A stretch of DNA of 64,000 bases from Streptomyces genisteinicus (GTDB taxonomy: Bacteria > Actinomycetota > Actinomycetes > Streptomycetales > Streptomycetaceae), in contig NZ_CP060825.1 in NCBI RefSeq assembly GCF_014489615.1, forward strand, positions 6,804,001 through 6,868,000. Reading direction: 5' to 3'. The position numbers and the translations under genes were made by a program. The notes under the pieces were generated by a model. It was not told the origin of the DNA and did no database searches. It was given only the letters and a program-made list of their open reading frames with translations. Below, in pieces: positions 37,442 through 44,906 of this stretch (positions are counted from its first letter, which is position 1; each line of letters begins with the position of its first letter).

Positions 37442-38797
37442 TCAGGCGTCCGGGGCGGCGGCCGACGCGGTCTCACCGATCAGCTCGGCCAGGTCCCGCG
37501 CGAGGGACCGCACGCCCTCCGTGCTCCAACCGCCCACCGGGTGCAGCAGCTGCGCACCGGCTCCGCCTTGCGGGACGCTGAGCGCGAGGTCGTGCCGCAG
37601 CCGGACCTGTCCGCGCGGCATCGGCTCGACCACCACATCGCCCGCCCGTACCGGTTCCCGCGGGGCGTTGAACTCCTCCACGCCGACATTGGTGACGGGG
37701 TCGTCCGACGCGGCCAGCGGTCCCAGGGCCCGGGCCACGTCGCGGTAGGGCACGTCCGCGTACCGCAGGGCCGTCAGCACGGCGTCGCGTCCCGCCGCGA
37801 GCGCCGATGCCGGCCCGGCCGTGGGCCGGGAACCGACCACGACGGGCACCACGTTGATCAGACAGCCCATCAGCCGGGCCGCGGCGGGGTCGTCCCGGAG
37901 CGCGACCGGCGAGGCGAGGACCGTGCGCCCGCCGCCCGTGACCCGGGAGAGGAGCAGGCCGAAGAGGCCCGTCAGCCCCATGTACGGGGTGACTCCCGCC
38001 CGCCTGCACACCCGGTTGAAGGCTGCCCACGTCTCGTCGGCGACGGGGAGCTCGACGGCGGCCGCCAGACGGTCGTGCGGAGGTCCCTCCAGTCCCGGAG
38101 GCGCTGCCCGGTACGGGCCGTCGGCGAGGAGTGCGGCCACCTCGCGCGCCCGTCCGCCGGCCACCGCGGCCCGCTCCCGCGCCGCCCGTGAGAGCAGCCA
38201 TCCGCGGTATCCGCCTGCTTCTGGCCCGGGAGGCAGGGCGGTGCCCCGCGACCGGGCCGCGTAGTGCGACAGCAGCGTGCGCAGCAGCACACCGTGGGAC
38301 CAGCCGTCGCTGATCAGATGGTGGACGACGAGGATCAGCACGTGTTCGCCGGAGCCGGTCCGGACCAGTCGCGCACGCCAGAGGGGCCCGGCCTCCAGAT
38401 CGAAGGGTTCGGTGGCGGCCAGTGCCGTCAGACGCTCGACCCGGGAGCCCCGGGCCTCGGCGCCGACGCCGCCCACATCCGTGTACGCCGGCTCGGGGGC
38501 GGGGGCGTCGAAGGTCTGCCGGGGCTCGCCGTCGACCTCGACGACACGGCACCGCATCGCCTCGTGCACCGTGTGCGCGTCGCCGAACGCCAGGCGCAGC
38601 GCATCCGCGTCCAGGGGGCCCCCGACGCGGAGGACAGCCGTGTCGTGGTAGCCCGAGACGCCGGGGCTCAGCTGCTCGGCGAGCCAGATTCCCTGCTGGG
38701 TCGCGGTCATCGGAAGGGTCTCGGGAGCCGGCGGCCGACGCCGGGCGCGCAGCGCCTCGACCAGCCTGGCCCGTTGTGGATCGACACCGTGCGTCAA
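37442..38797 (-). CDS. Stand-alone NRPS condensation-domain protein
   Basis: Single C domain, 451 aa, with no A or T domain. Seen: the entry motif MTATQQGIWLAEQL, the catalytic HHLISDG (His159, His160, Asp164), YRGWLLSRA and later VEEFNAPREP where other C domains have the NPLF-type motif. The start is TTG 38797 with AAAGGACGG upstream; an ATG at 38710 would truncate the first strand. It is divergent from the rest of the NRPS cluster and 189 bp from the F420-oxidoreductase gene. It probably acts on carrier-bound intermediates in trans, or as an ester/amide-forming or cyclising C domain. Confidence 0.88.
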   Translation of the reverse strand: MTHGVDPQRARLVEALRARRRPPAPETLPMTATQQGIWLAEQLSPGVSGYHDTAVLRVGGPLDADALRLAFGDAHTVHEAMRCRVVEVDGEPRQTFDAPAPEPAYTDVGGVGAEARGSRVERLTALAATEPFDLEAGPLWRARLVRTGSGEHVLILVVHHLISDGWSHGVLLRTLLSHYAARSRGTALPPGPEAGGYRGWLLSRAARERAAVAGGRAREVAALLADGPYRAAPPGLEGPPHDRLAAAVELPVADETWAAFNRVCRRAGVTPYMGLTGLFGLLLSRVTGGGRTVLASPVALRDDPAAARLMGCLINVVPVVVGSRPTAGPASALAAGRDAVLTALRYADVPYRDVARALGPLAASDDPVTNVGVEEFNAPREPVRAGDVVVEPMPRGQVRLRHDLALSVPQGGAGAQLLHPVGGWSTEGVRSLARDLAELIGETASAAAPDA

Positions 38798-38986
38798 CGG
38801 CGGTTCCGTCCTTTCCGCGTCACGACAGGGAGGACATGCTGGTGCAGCGCGGCGAGCGACGTCACCGTAGCAATGGGAGATCCCTTTGAGGAGAGGGGGT
38901 CGCGGCGCGGTCCGCGCGCGGGCATCATCGTTCGCTGCCGCCTCCGGAGGGCTCCGACCGACCGCCACGGACGAACGAGGAGACAG

Positions 38987-39913
38987 ATGCCGCAGCCTCA
39001 GGGATTTCAGTTCGCACTGGTCAGCGACGGTGACACGACGGGAAAGGAGTGGCGTGAACTGGCGCGCAGGGCCGAGGACCTGGGGTACGACGCGCTGCTC
39101 GTCAGCGACCACGTGGATCAGCGGATGGCGCCCCTGCCCGCGGCCGCGGCCGCCGCGGAGGTGACGTCCGACCTCGTCGTCGGCACGTACGTGCTCAACA
39201 ACGACCTGCGCCATCCCCTGATGCTCGCCAGGGACGCCGCATCGGTGCACGCCCTGTCGGGAGGCCGCTTCCAGCTCGGTCTCGGCGCCGGCTGGTACCG
39301 GGCAGACTACGAACGCACCGGGATCGGCTTCGCGTCCGGCCGGGTGCGCTACGAGCGCCTGCGCGAGGCGGTCGGCATCTGCCGCTCCCATCTGTCGGGG
39401 CGTGAGATCACGGCCGGTGAGCACTACGGCGTGCGGCAGGAAGCCCAGGAGCCGCCGAGCGGTCACGGCAGCCCCCGCCTGCTGCTCGGCGGCACCCGGC
39501 GGGGGATGCTGGCCCTGGCCGCCCAGGAGGCGGACATCGTAAGCGTGGTGCCCGCTCTCGGTCCCGACGGGCCCGCCGATCTCGACGGCTGCTCGCCCGC
39601 CCGCCTCGACGGGACGGTCGCCTGGATACACGCCCGGGCGGCCGCCCGGGGACGCTCCCCCCGCCTCAACCATCTGGTGTGGGAGTGCTTCGTGACGCCG
39701 CGGCCCGCGGCGGTGCAGGAAGCGCTCGCCCGGGCCGTCGGCCGGACCCCCGGGGAGGTGCGCGAGCTCGCCTGCTTCCTGGTCGGCAGCGCGGACCAGG
39801 TCCGCGACACCCTGCTGGCCCGCCGTGAGCGCTGGGGGTTCGACTACGTCACGGTTCCCGCCGCGGCGGCCGTGCCGCTCGCGCCCGTCGTGGCCGGTCT
39901 CCAAGGGCGGTGA
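38987..39913 (+). CDS. F420-dependent LLM-class oxidoreductase
   Basis: 308 aa luciferase-like TIM-barrel protein of the F420-using group. Seen: LGYDALLVSDHVDQRMAPLP, VVGTYVLNNDLRHP, ASVHALSGGRFQLGLGAGWYRADY and LLLGGTRRGMLALAAQEADIV, all standard for the subfamily. ATG 38987 follows ACGAGGAG at good distance. As the first plus-strand gene of the NRPS cluster it is likely a tailoring redox enzyme for the peptide or a precursor amino acid, using F420 (FMN is less likely). Confidence 0.87.
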   Translation: MPQPQGFQFALVSDGDTTGKEWRELARRAEDLGYDALLVSDHVDQRMAPLPAAAAAAEVTSDLVVGTYVLNNDLRHPLMLARDAASVHALSGGRFQLGLGAGWYRADYERTGIGFASGRVRYERLREAVGICRSHLSGREITAGEHYGVRQEAQEPPSGHGSPRLLLGGTRRGMLALAAQEADIVSVVPALGPDGPADLDGCSPARLDGTVAWIHARAAARGRSPRLNHLVWECFVTPRPAAVQEALARAVGRTPGEVRELACFLVGSADQVRDTLLARRERWGFDYVTVPAAAAVPLAPVVAGLQGR

Positions 39914-40031
39914 CCGCGGCGCGCACGGCCCGCGAACCGCGTAACTAGGGCCTAACCGCGCATCCGTACGGTCCCGTCAGGGAGCTCGCCCGCGAGGCGT
40001 TCCCGTTCGACGACGACCCGTGGGAGGCACC

Positions 40032-41648
40032 GTGGCCGGCCGTACAGGGGAACCGGTCCGTGCGCGCGCCGATTCGGACGCCCCTCCGGCACCGCCGGCG
40101 CACGACCGCCCCACGGCCGCGGGCGTCGCGTCGGTCTACCGCGACGTGCTCGGCCTGGACGGCTGTGCCGAGGACGAGTCGTTCTTCCGCCTCGGCGGGG
40201 ACTCCTTCCACGCCGCCCGTGCCCTGGCCGTCCTGGCACGGCGCCACGGGGTGCGCCTGCCGCTGGCCGAGATGTACCGCGACAGCAGCCCCGCGGCCGT
40301 GGCCGGAGGCCTGAGGGCGCTGATGGACCGGCCCCGGCCACGGCGCTCGATCACCTCGCTGGCCAGGCGCCGCCGCACCTGGTTTCCGCTCTCCCTGAGC
40401 CAGGAGAGCTTCTACGCCATGGACCGCGCCACGGGCGGGGCCGGACTGTTCAACAACGTGGGCCGGCTCACGCTGCGCGGGGACATCGATCCCACGGCAC
40501 TGCGGCAGGCACTCGCCGACGCCGTGCGCAGGCAGCCCGCCCTGCGGACCGTCTTCGGCGAAGAGGACGGCCGGGCCGTGCAGCGGTTCACCGAGCAGGA
40601 CGCGCCGCGGATCGACACCTGCGACCTGCGCACCCACAACGGTGCGGCACTGCTGCGCCGGCACATCAGGGAACAGCACCTGCGAGGGTTCGACCTGCAC
40701 GCCGAGCCTCCGGTCAGGTTCGTCCTCGCCCGCACGGCGGACCGCGAGTGGACCCTGCTCACCGCCGTGCACCACATCGTCTTCGACGGCATGTCGCAGT
40801 CCCTGCTGCTCGACGAGATCGCCCGGGCCTACGCACACCGCGTCGGCGCCGCACCCGAGTGCGCCGCCCCGGACTTCACCTACGCGGACTTCGCGTACTG
40901 GCAGCGGGACACGCTGCGCGGCGACCGCCTGGAGGAGCATCTGCACGGGCTGGCGGAAGCCGTGCGGCACACTCCGTCCCCCATCGTGGGCGACGGCGGC
41001 CTCGGAGAGGGATACACCTCGCGCATCCGGCCCTTCGGGGTCGACGACGCCGTCGTGCGGAAGCTGCGGCACCGCGCGTCCCTGCACGACACCACCGTCT
41101 TCGTCGGCCTCGTGGCGGCGGTGCTGGAGTTCGCGGCGCGCCGAGCGGGCGGGACACGCCAGCTGGTGGCCGTACAGGCGGCCAACCGGGGCCTGCCGGG
41201 CACCGAGGACGTGATCGGCTGCTTCTCCAACACCCTGTACGTCTCCGGGGACGCGCGGCCCTCGTCCGATCCCGAGGAGCGGCTCGCGAAGACCCGGGAC
41301 GACGTGGCCCGCGCCCTGCGTCACGAGGAGATGCCGCTGGACCACGCGCTCGGTCTCCTCGCCGGCCGGGGCACGGGCACGGCGTGCCGGCCCCAGATCG
41401 GCTTCGCGCTGCAGCCGCCGCGCCACCAGGCGAGGGAGCTGCCGGGAGGGGTGCTGGAGGCCGAGTACCTGCTACAGCGCGGGGACACCGTCGATCCGAC
41501 CACCTTCCCGCTGGTCCTGGAGCTGTTCGCGGAGCCGGGCGGGCTGAGCGGTGTCTCGCACCACCGGCTCGCCGTCTGGCCCGATGGCGCTTTCGAGGAG
41601 GCGGAGCGGCAACTCACGTCCGCGTTCGCCTACATGACCTCAACCTGA
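40032..41648 (+). CDS. NRPS protein with T-C layout (no adenylation domain)
   Basis: 538 aa. Carrier domain ~30-100 with the phosphopantetheine Ser58 in FFRLGGDSFHA; condensation domain ~115-538 with HHIVFDG (His247, His248, Asp252) and ADFAYWQRD. The T domain must be loaded by a separate adenylating enzyme, with the stand-alone A domain at 53225 an obvious candidate. Start GTG 40032 is preceded by GGGAGG 5 nt upstream; the longer GTG 40020 would place that ribosome site inside the gene. It is followed by the small acidic gene after 28 bp. Confidence 0.9.
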   Translation: MAGRTGEPVRARADSDAPPAPPAHDRPTAAGVASVYRDVLGLDGCAEDESFFRLGGDSFHAARALAVLARRHGVRLPLAEMYRDSSPAAVAGGLRALMDRPRPRRSITSLARRRRTWFPLSLSQESFYAMDRATGGAGLFNNVGRLTLRGDIDPTALRQALADAVRRQPALRTVFGEEDGRAVQRFTEQDAPRIDTCDLRTHNGAALLRRHIREQHLRGFDLHAEPPVRFVLARTADREWTLLTAVHHIVFDGMSQSLLLDEIARAYAHRVGAAPECAAPDFTYADFAYWQRDTLRGDRLEEHLHGLAEAVRHTPSPIVGDGGLGEGYTSRIRPFGVDDAVVRKLRHRASLHDTTVFVGLVAAVLEFAARRAGGTRQLVAVQAANRGLPGTEDVIGCFSNTLYVSGDARPSSDPEERLAKTRDDVARALRHEEMPLDHALGLLAGRGTGTACRPQIGFALQPPRHQARELPGGVLEAEYLLQRGDTVDPTTFPLVLELFAEPGGLSGVSHHRLAVWPDGAFEEAERQLTSAFAYMTST

Positions 41649-41676
41649 CGATCATCCGCAACAGAGAGGTGGCCCC

Positions 41677-41853
41677 GTGCCCACGTCGTTCTCCCGCATC
41701 CTGAACGAAGAGGATCTCGCCGAAGTGCGCAACCAGTACCTGCAGGCTCTCGAGGCGCTGGAGGAGGAAGAGGCGGACGCCGAGGAGGAGGACGACGACA
41801 GCCCGCGCAGCGGTGCCGAGAGCCCGGAGCCCGAGCAGAAGCAGCAGCCCTGA
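41677..41853 (+). CDS. Small acidic protein, 58 aa, unknown
   Basis: Reads MPTSFSRILNEEDLAEVRNQ then a strongly acidic stretch of Glu/Asp and a polar tail ending EQKQQP. GTG 41677 is preceded by AGAGAGGTGG, a good ribosome site, and the gene fits neatly between the T-C gene (28-bp gap) and the dioxygenase (18-bp gap). No cysteines, no membrane segment, no homology I recognise. It could be a helical partner or docking protein for an NRPS or tailoring enzyme, or a peptide substrate. The evidence for translation is position, frame and ribosome site only. Confidence 0.65.
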   Translation: MPTSFSRILNEEDLAEVRNQYLQALEALEEEEADAEEEDDDSPRSGAESPEPEQKQQP

Positions 41854-41871
41854 GACGGAGGAGAACGGACG

Positions 41872-42816
41872 ATGGATTTCATCAAGGTCGATGATCCGGG
41901 AGTCGGCAAGCGGTTGCGCCGCGACGGTGTCGTTCTCATCGACGGGTTGCTGGACCCGGGGGAGGTCGCCGAGACCCGGGCGCAGATGCTCCGCTACCAG
42001 GAGGAGGTGCTGCCCGGTGTGCCGCGCGCGCACTACGAGTTCCACGAGGACGGCGTCCTGCGCAACATGACGGAGATGCAGCGCTACGACCCGTGGTTCC
42101 GCGAGTTCGCGCAGCGGGAGCGGTTCACCAGCCTGTTCCGCGGCGCGGTCGACTGGGAGCCCACGCTCTTCTACCTGGAGACGTTCCCCAAGCGTCCCGG
42201 ATGCCGTCCGCTGCGGATGCACCAGGAGCTCTTCGCGACGCCGATGGAGCCCGCGCAGTACCTCCACCTGTGGATCGCGCTCGACGACGTGGTCGAGGAC
42301 AACTCCGGCATGGTGTTCTACCGGGGCAGCCACAAGCTCGGCCTGGCGCCGCACGTGTACCACTCGGACCAGCTGCCGGCGGTCGAGGACGGGTTGCTGG
42401 ACCGGCTCGCCCCCTACCGGGTCGAACCCGAGTTCCCCGCGGGATCGGCCGCGCTGTTCGACGGCTGCACGATCCACGGCAGCAAGGCGAACGTCACCGA
42501 CACGATGCGGCTGTCCCTGGTGGTCGCCGTCCGCGGTGTCGACACCGTCGTCAGCGGTGACGACGACATCTTCTCCAGCGTCATCGCCCGGTTCTTCCGC
42601 GAGGAACTCGGCATCCAGAAGTGCGCGGTCGACGACACCCTGGCGGAACTCGGGGGCGACGAGGCGGTGGCCCAGCGCGTCCTCGACCGCATCGAGCGCG
42701 ACTACGACGTGCGTCTCGCCCTGGAGGACGTCGGCACCGGCGCCAGTCCCCGCGCGCTCGCGGCCCGCCTGATCGAACACACCGGCTGGGACAGCCTCAA
42801 CAGCGCCACGGCCTGA
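41872..42816 (+). CDS. PhyH-like Fe(II)/2-oxoglutarate dioxygenase fused to a serine-less carrier-like domain
   Basis: 314 aa. Residues 1-225 are a phytanoyl-CoA-dioxygenase-type double-stranded beta helix. The metal ligands read His117-Gln-Glu119 and His202, so the usual HxD is HxE, and Arg213 in TMRLSL would bind 2-oxoglutarate. Residues ~231-303 have the length and pattern of a peptidyl carrier domain (VIARFFREELGI, LAELGGDEAVAQRVLDRI, ASPRALAARLIEH), but the Ser that takes phosphopantetheine is Glu264 (GGDE, codon GAG at 42661). The tail cannot be pantetheinylated; it may dock on the NRPS as a mimic. It likely hydroxylates an amino acid on a carrier. Confidence 0.87.
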   Translation: MDFIKVDDPGVGKRLRRDGVVLIDGLLDPGEVAETRAQMLRYQEEVLPGVPRAHYEFHEDGVLRNMTEMQRYDPWFREFAQRERFTSLFRGAVDWEPTLFYLETFPKRPGCRPLRMHQELFATPMEPAQYLHLWIALDDVVEDNSGMVFYRGSHKLGLAPHVYHSDQLPAVEDGLLDRLAPYRVEPEFPAGSAALFDGCTIHGSKANVTDTMRLSLVVAVRGVDTVVSGDDDIFSSVIARFFREELGIQKCAVDDTLAELGGDEAVAQRVLDRIERDYDVRLALEDVGTGASPRALAARLIEHTGWDSLNSATA

Positions 42817-42824
42817 ACCGGCGC

Positions 42825-42914
42825 CGGCCTCCCGCGTGCGCGCGGCGGGCCCCAGGACGGGGCCTCGGCGTGCACGGCTCCCAGCGGCCTCCCGCGTGCG
42901 CGCGGCGGGCCCCA
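42825..42914. repeat. Two 30-bp direct repeats, each an imperfect hairpin
   Basis: The same 30 bp occurs at 42825-42854 and 42885-42914, in the 266-bp gap between the dioxygenase and the solute-binding protein gene. Each unit has GGCC...CCGCG pairing imperfectly with CGCGG...GGCC, so an RNA hairpin could form. No T-tract follows, so a standard terminator is not indicated. Confidence 0.7.
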
Positions 42915-43082
42915 CGTCTCCGCGGTACGGCGGACCGGCCCGGGCGCGGCCCGGCGGTGCGCCGTACCGGGGCGCACCGCACGGACACGCGTGCCCGACC
43001 CCGCGGCGCCGCTCGTGGCGTCACCCGTCGCGGCCCGGTCCGCCGTACCGCCACCCCTTCGCCCCAGACCCGGAGGCCCGTC

Positions 43083-44825
43083 ATGTCCGCAGACCGGGAC
43101 GCGCACGCTCCCGCCGACAGCACCACCCCCGCCGTCGCACCGGACCCCGAGCCCGTGCGGCGCGGCGGCCGGTACGTCCACGCCGTCGAGAAGGCGATCG
43201 GGAACTGGAACCTGCTGCACGCCGAGGGGAACGTCGTGGAGACCGGCACCGTGGTGCAGATCCTGGCGCCCAGCGCGTACGTGGCCTTCCCCGACCTGCG
43301 GCACCACTGGAATCGCGACCTGCTCGCCGCCGAACCCGAGATCGTGTCCACCGACCCGCAGACACTCGTCTACCGCATCAGGCCGGAAGCGGTCTGGAAC
43401 GACGGCACCCCGCTGACCGCGGACGACTTCGTCTACACCCACCGTGTCCAGAACGGCTTCGACAGCCCGGCCTGCAAGGTGTCCACGCACGCCGGGTACG
43501 AACTGGTCGAGTCGGTGACGGCCTCGTCCGACGGACGCACCGTGACCGTCGTCTTCCGCAAGGGGGAGTACTTCCCCGACTGGCAGGCGATGTTCTCGTA
43601 CCTGCACCCGGCGCACATCGCGGCCCGGCACGGCGACCTGGACACGCCCGAGGGCCTGGCCGCCGCCTTCCAGTCGTTCAACGGCCGGCCGCCGACCTGG
43701 TCGGCGGGGCCGTACGCGATCGACGACGCGACGACCGACCGGAGGATCGTCCTCGTCCCCAACCCCCGCTGGTACGGACGTGTGCGGCCCGCCCTGGACA
43801 CGGTCGTGTTCGAAGTGGTCGACGACCAGAGCCGGCTGCTGCCCGCACTGCGGGAGCGCCGCATCCACGGAATGAACCCCCAGCCGGACGCCGAGCTCGT
43901 CGCCGCCGTCGCCGCCCTGCCCGGAGTCAGCCACACGGTCGGCAAGGGATTCGTCTGGGACCACCTGGATCTCAACGTCCGCGTGCCGCATCTGCGCGAC
44001 GCCGTGCTGCGCCGCGCGCTGTTCACCGCCGTGGACCGCGCGGCGATCACGGACGCGACCATCGGGCGCTTCGTCCCGGACGCGCGACCGCTCGGCAGCC
44101 ACAACTTCGTCCCGGGCATGCCCGACTACCGTGACGTCATCGCCGCGACCGGCCAGGGACAGGGGGACTGCACGCGTGCCCGGAGGGACCTCGCCGAAGG
44201 CGGGTACACCCTGGCGGCCGACGGGCTGCGCGCCCCCGACGGGACGCTCGTCCCCCGGCTGCGCCTGCGATGCCTCGCCGGCAACCGGTTGCGCACCCGG
44301 GTCGCCGAACTCGTCGCCGAGCAGTGGAACCGCATCGGCGTCCGGACCGACGTCGTGCCCATGACGCAGCTCGGCAGCGTCCTGGACACCGGTGACTACG
44401 ACGCCGTGCTGTTCGGGTGGAACGCCAACCCGGTACGGGTCGGTCCCGCGCGCGACATGTGGGCCACGGGCGGCGGGATGAACTACGGCGGCTACTCCGA
44501 CCCGGAGGTCGACCGGCTGATCGGCGAGGCCGCCGCCACCCTCGACCTCACCGAGGCGCACGAGCTGCTCAACCGCGCCGACGAGGAGATGAGCCGGGAC
44601 GCCTACGTGCTGCCGCTCTACCAGCGGCCCACCTTCCTGGCCGTGGCGTCCGAGTTCGCCAACATCCGTGACAATCCGACCAACGGACTGGTCATCCACA
44701 ACATCGAGGAGTGGGGTGTGCGGGACACCCCGGCGCACACCTCAGAGCACACGCCGGCGCACACGCCGGATCGCACCCCGGCGCATTCCCTGTCCCGGAC
44801 CCCGCCCGAGGCCCCGCCGGCGTAA
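43083..44825 (+). CDS. Family-5 (oligopeptide-type) solute-binding protein without signal peptide
   Basis: 580 aa with the SBP_bac_5 fold: VYRIRPEAVWNDGTPLTADDFVY, LFTAVDRAAITDATIGRF, FGWNANPVRVGP and MNYGGYSDPEVDRLIGEA are typical. ATG 43083 with GGAGG at 6 nt is secure, yet the N-terminus (MSADRDAHAPADS) has no hydrophobic stretch or lipobox, unlike transport lipoproteins. It is thus probably cytoplasmic and may bind the peptide product or an intermediate for export or self-protection. The C-terminus ends in Thr-Pro-Ala-His-type repeats (about 44740-44805). Two ABC exporter genes follow. Confidence 0.86.
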   Translation: MSADRDAHAPADSTTPAVAPDPEPVRRGGRYVHAVEKAIGNWNLLHAEGNVVETGTVVQILAPSAYVAFPDLRHHWNRDLLAAEPEIVSTDPQTLVYRIRPEAVWNDGTPLTADDFVYTHRVQNGFDSPACKVSTHAGYELVESVTASSDGRTVTVVFRKGEYFPDWQAMFSYLHPAHIAARHGDLDTPEGLAAAFQSFNGRPPTWSAGPYAIDDATTDRRIVLVPNPRWYGRVRPALDTVVFEVVDDQSRLLPALRERRIHGMNPQPDAELVAAVAALPGVSHTVGKGFVWDHLDLNVRVPHLRDAVLRRALFTAVDRAAITDATIGRFVPDARPLGSHNFVPGMPDYRDVIAATGQGQGDCTRARRDLAEGGYTLAADGLRAPDGTLVPRLRLRCLAGNRLRTRVAELVAEQWNRIGVRTDVVPMTQLGSVLDTGDYDAVLFGWNANPVRVGPARDMWATGGGMNYGGYSDPEVDRLIGEAAATLDLTEAHELLNRADEEMSRDAYVLPLYQRPTFLAVASEFANIRDNPTNGLVIHNIEEWGVRDTPAHTSEHTPAHTPDRTPAHSLSRTPPEAPPA

Positions 44826-44906
44826 CCGCCCGAGAACCGTGGCCCCCTAGGGTCGGTCGGCGCACGGCACCCCCGGCGAACGTTCAGGGCGGAAGGAGAG
44901 TCGCAG

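Noticed and set aside
39935..39961. AT-containing palindrome-like stretch (TAACTAGGGCCTAACC) before the first T-C gene
   Set aside because: Symmetry is imperfect and no promoter boxes at right spacing were found; too weak to call an operator.
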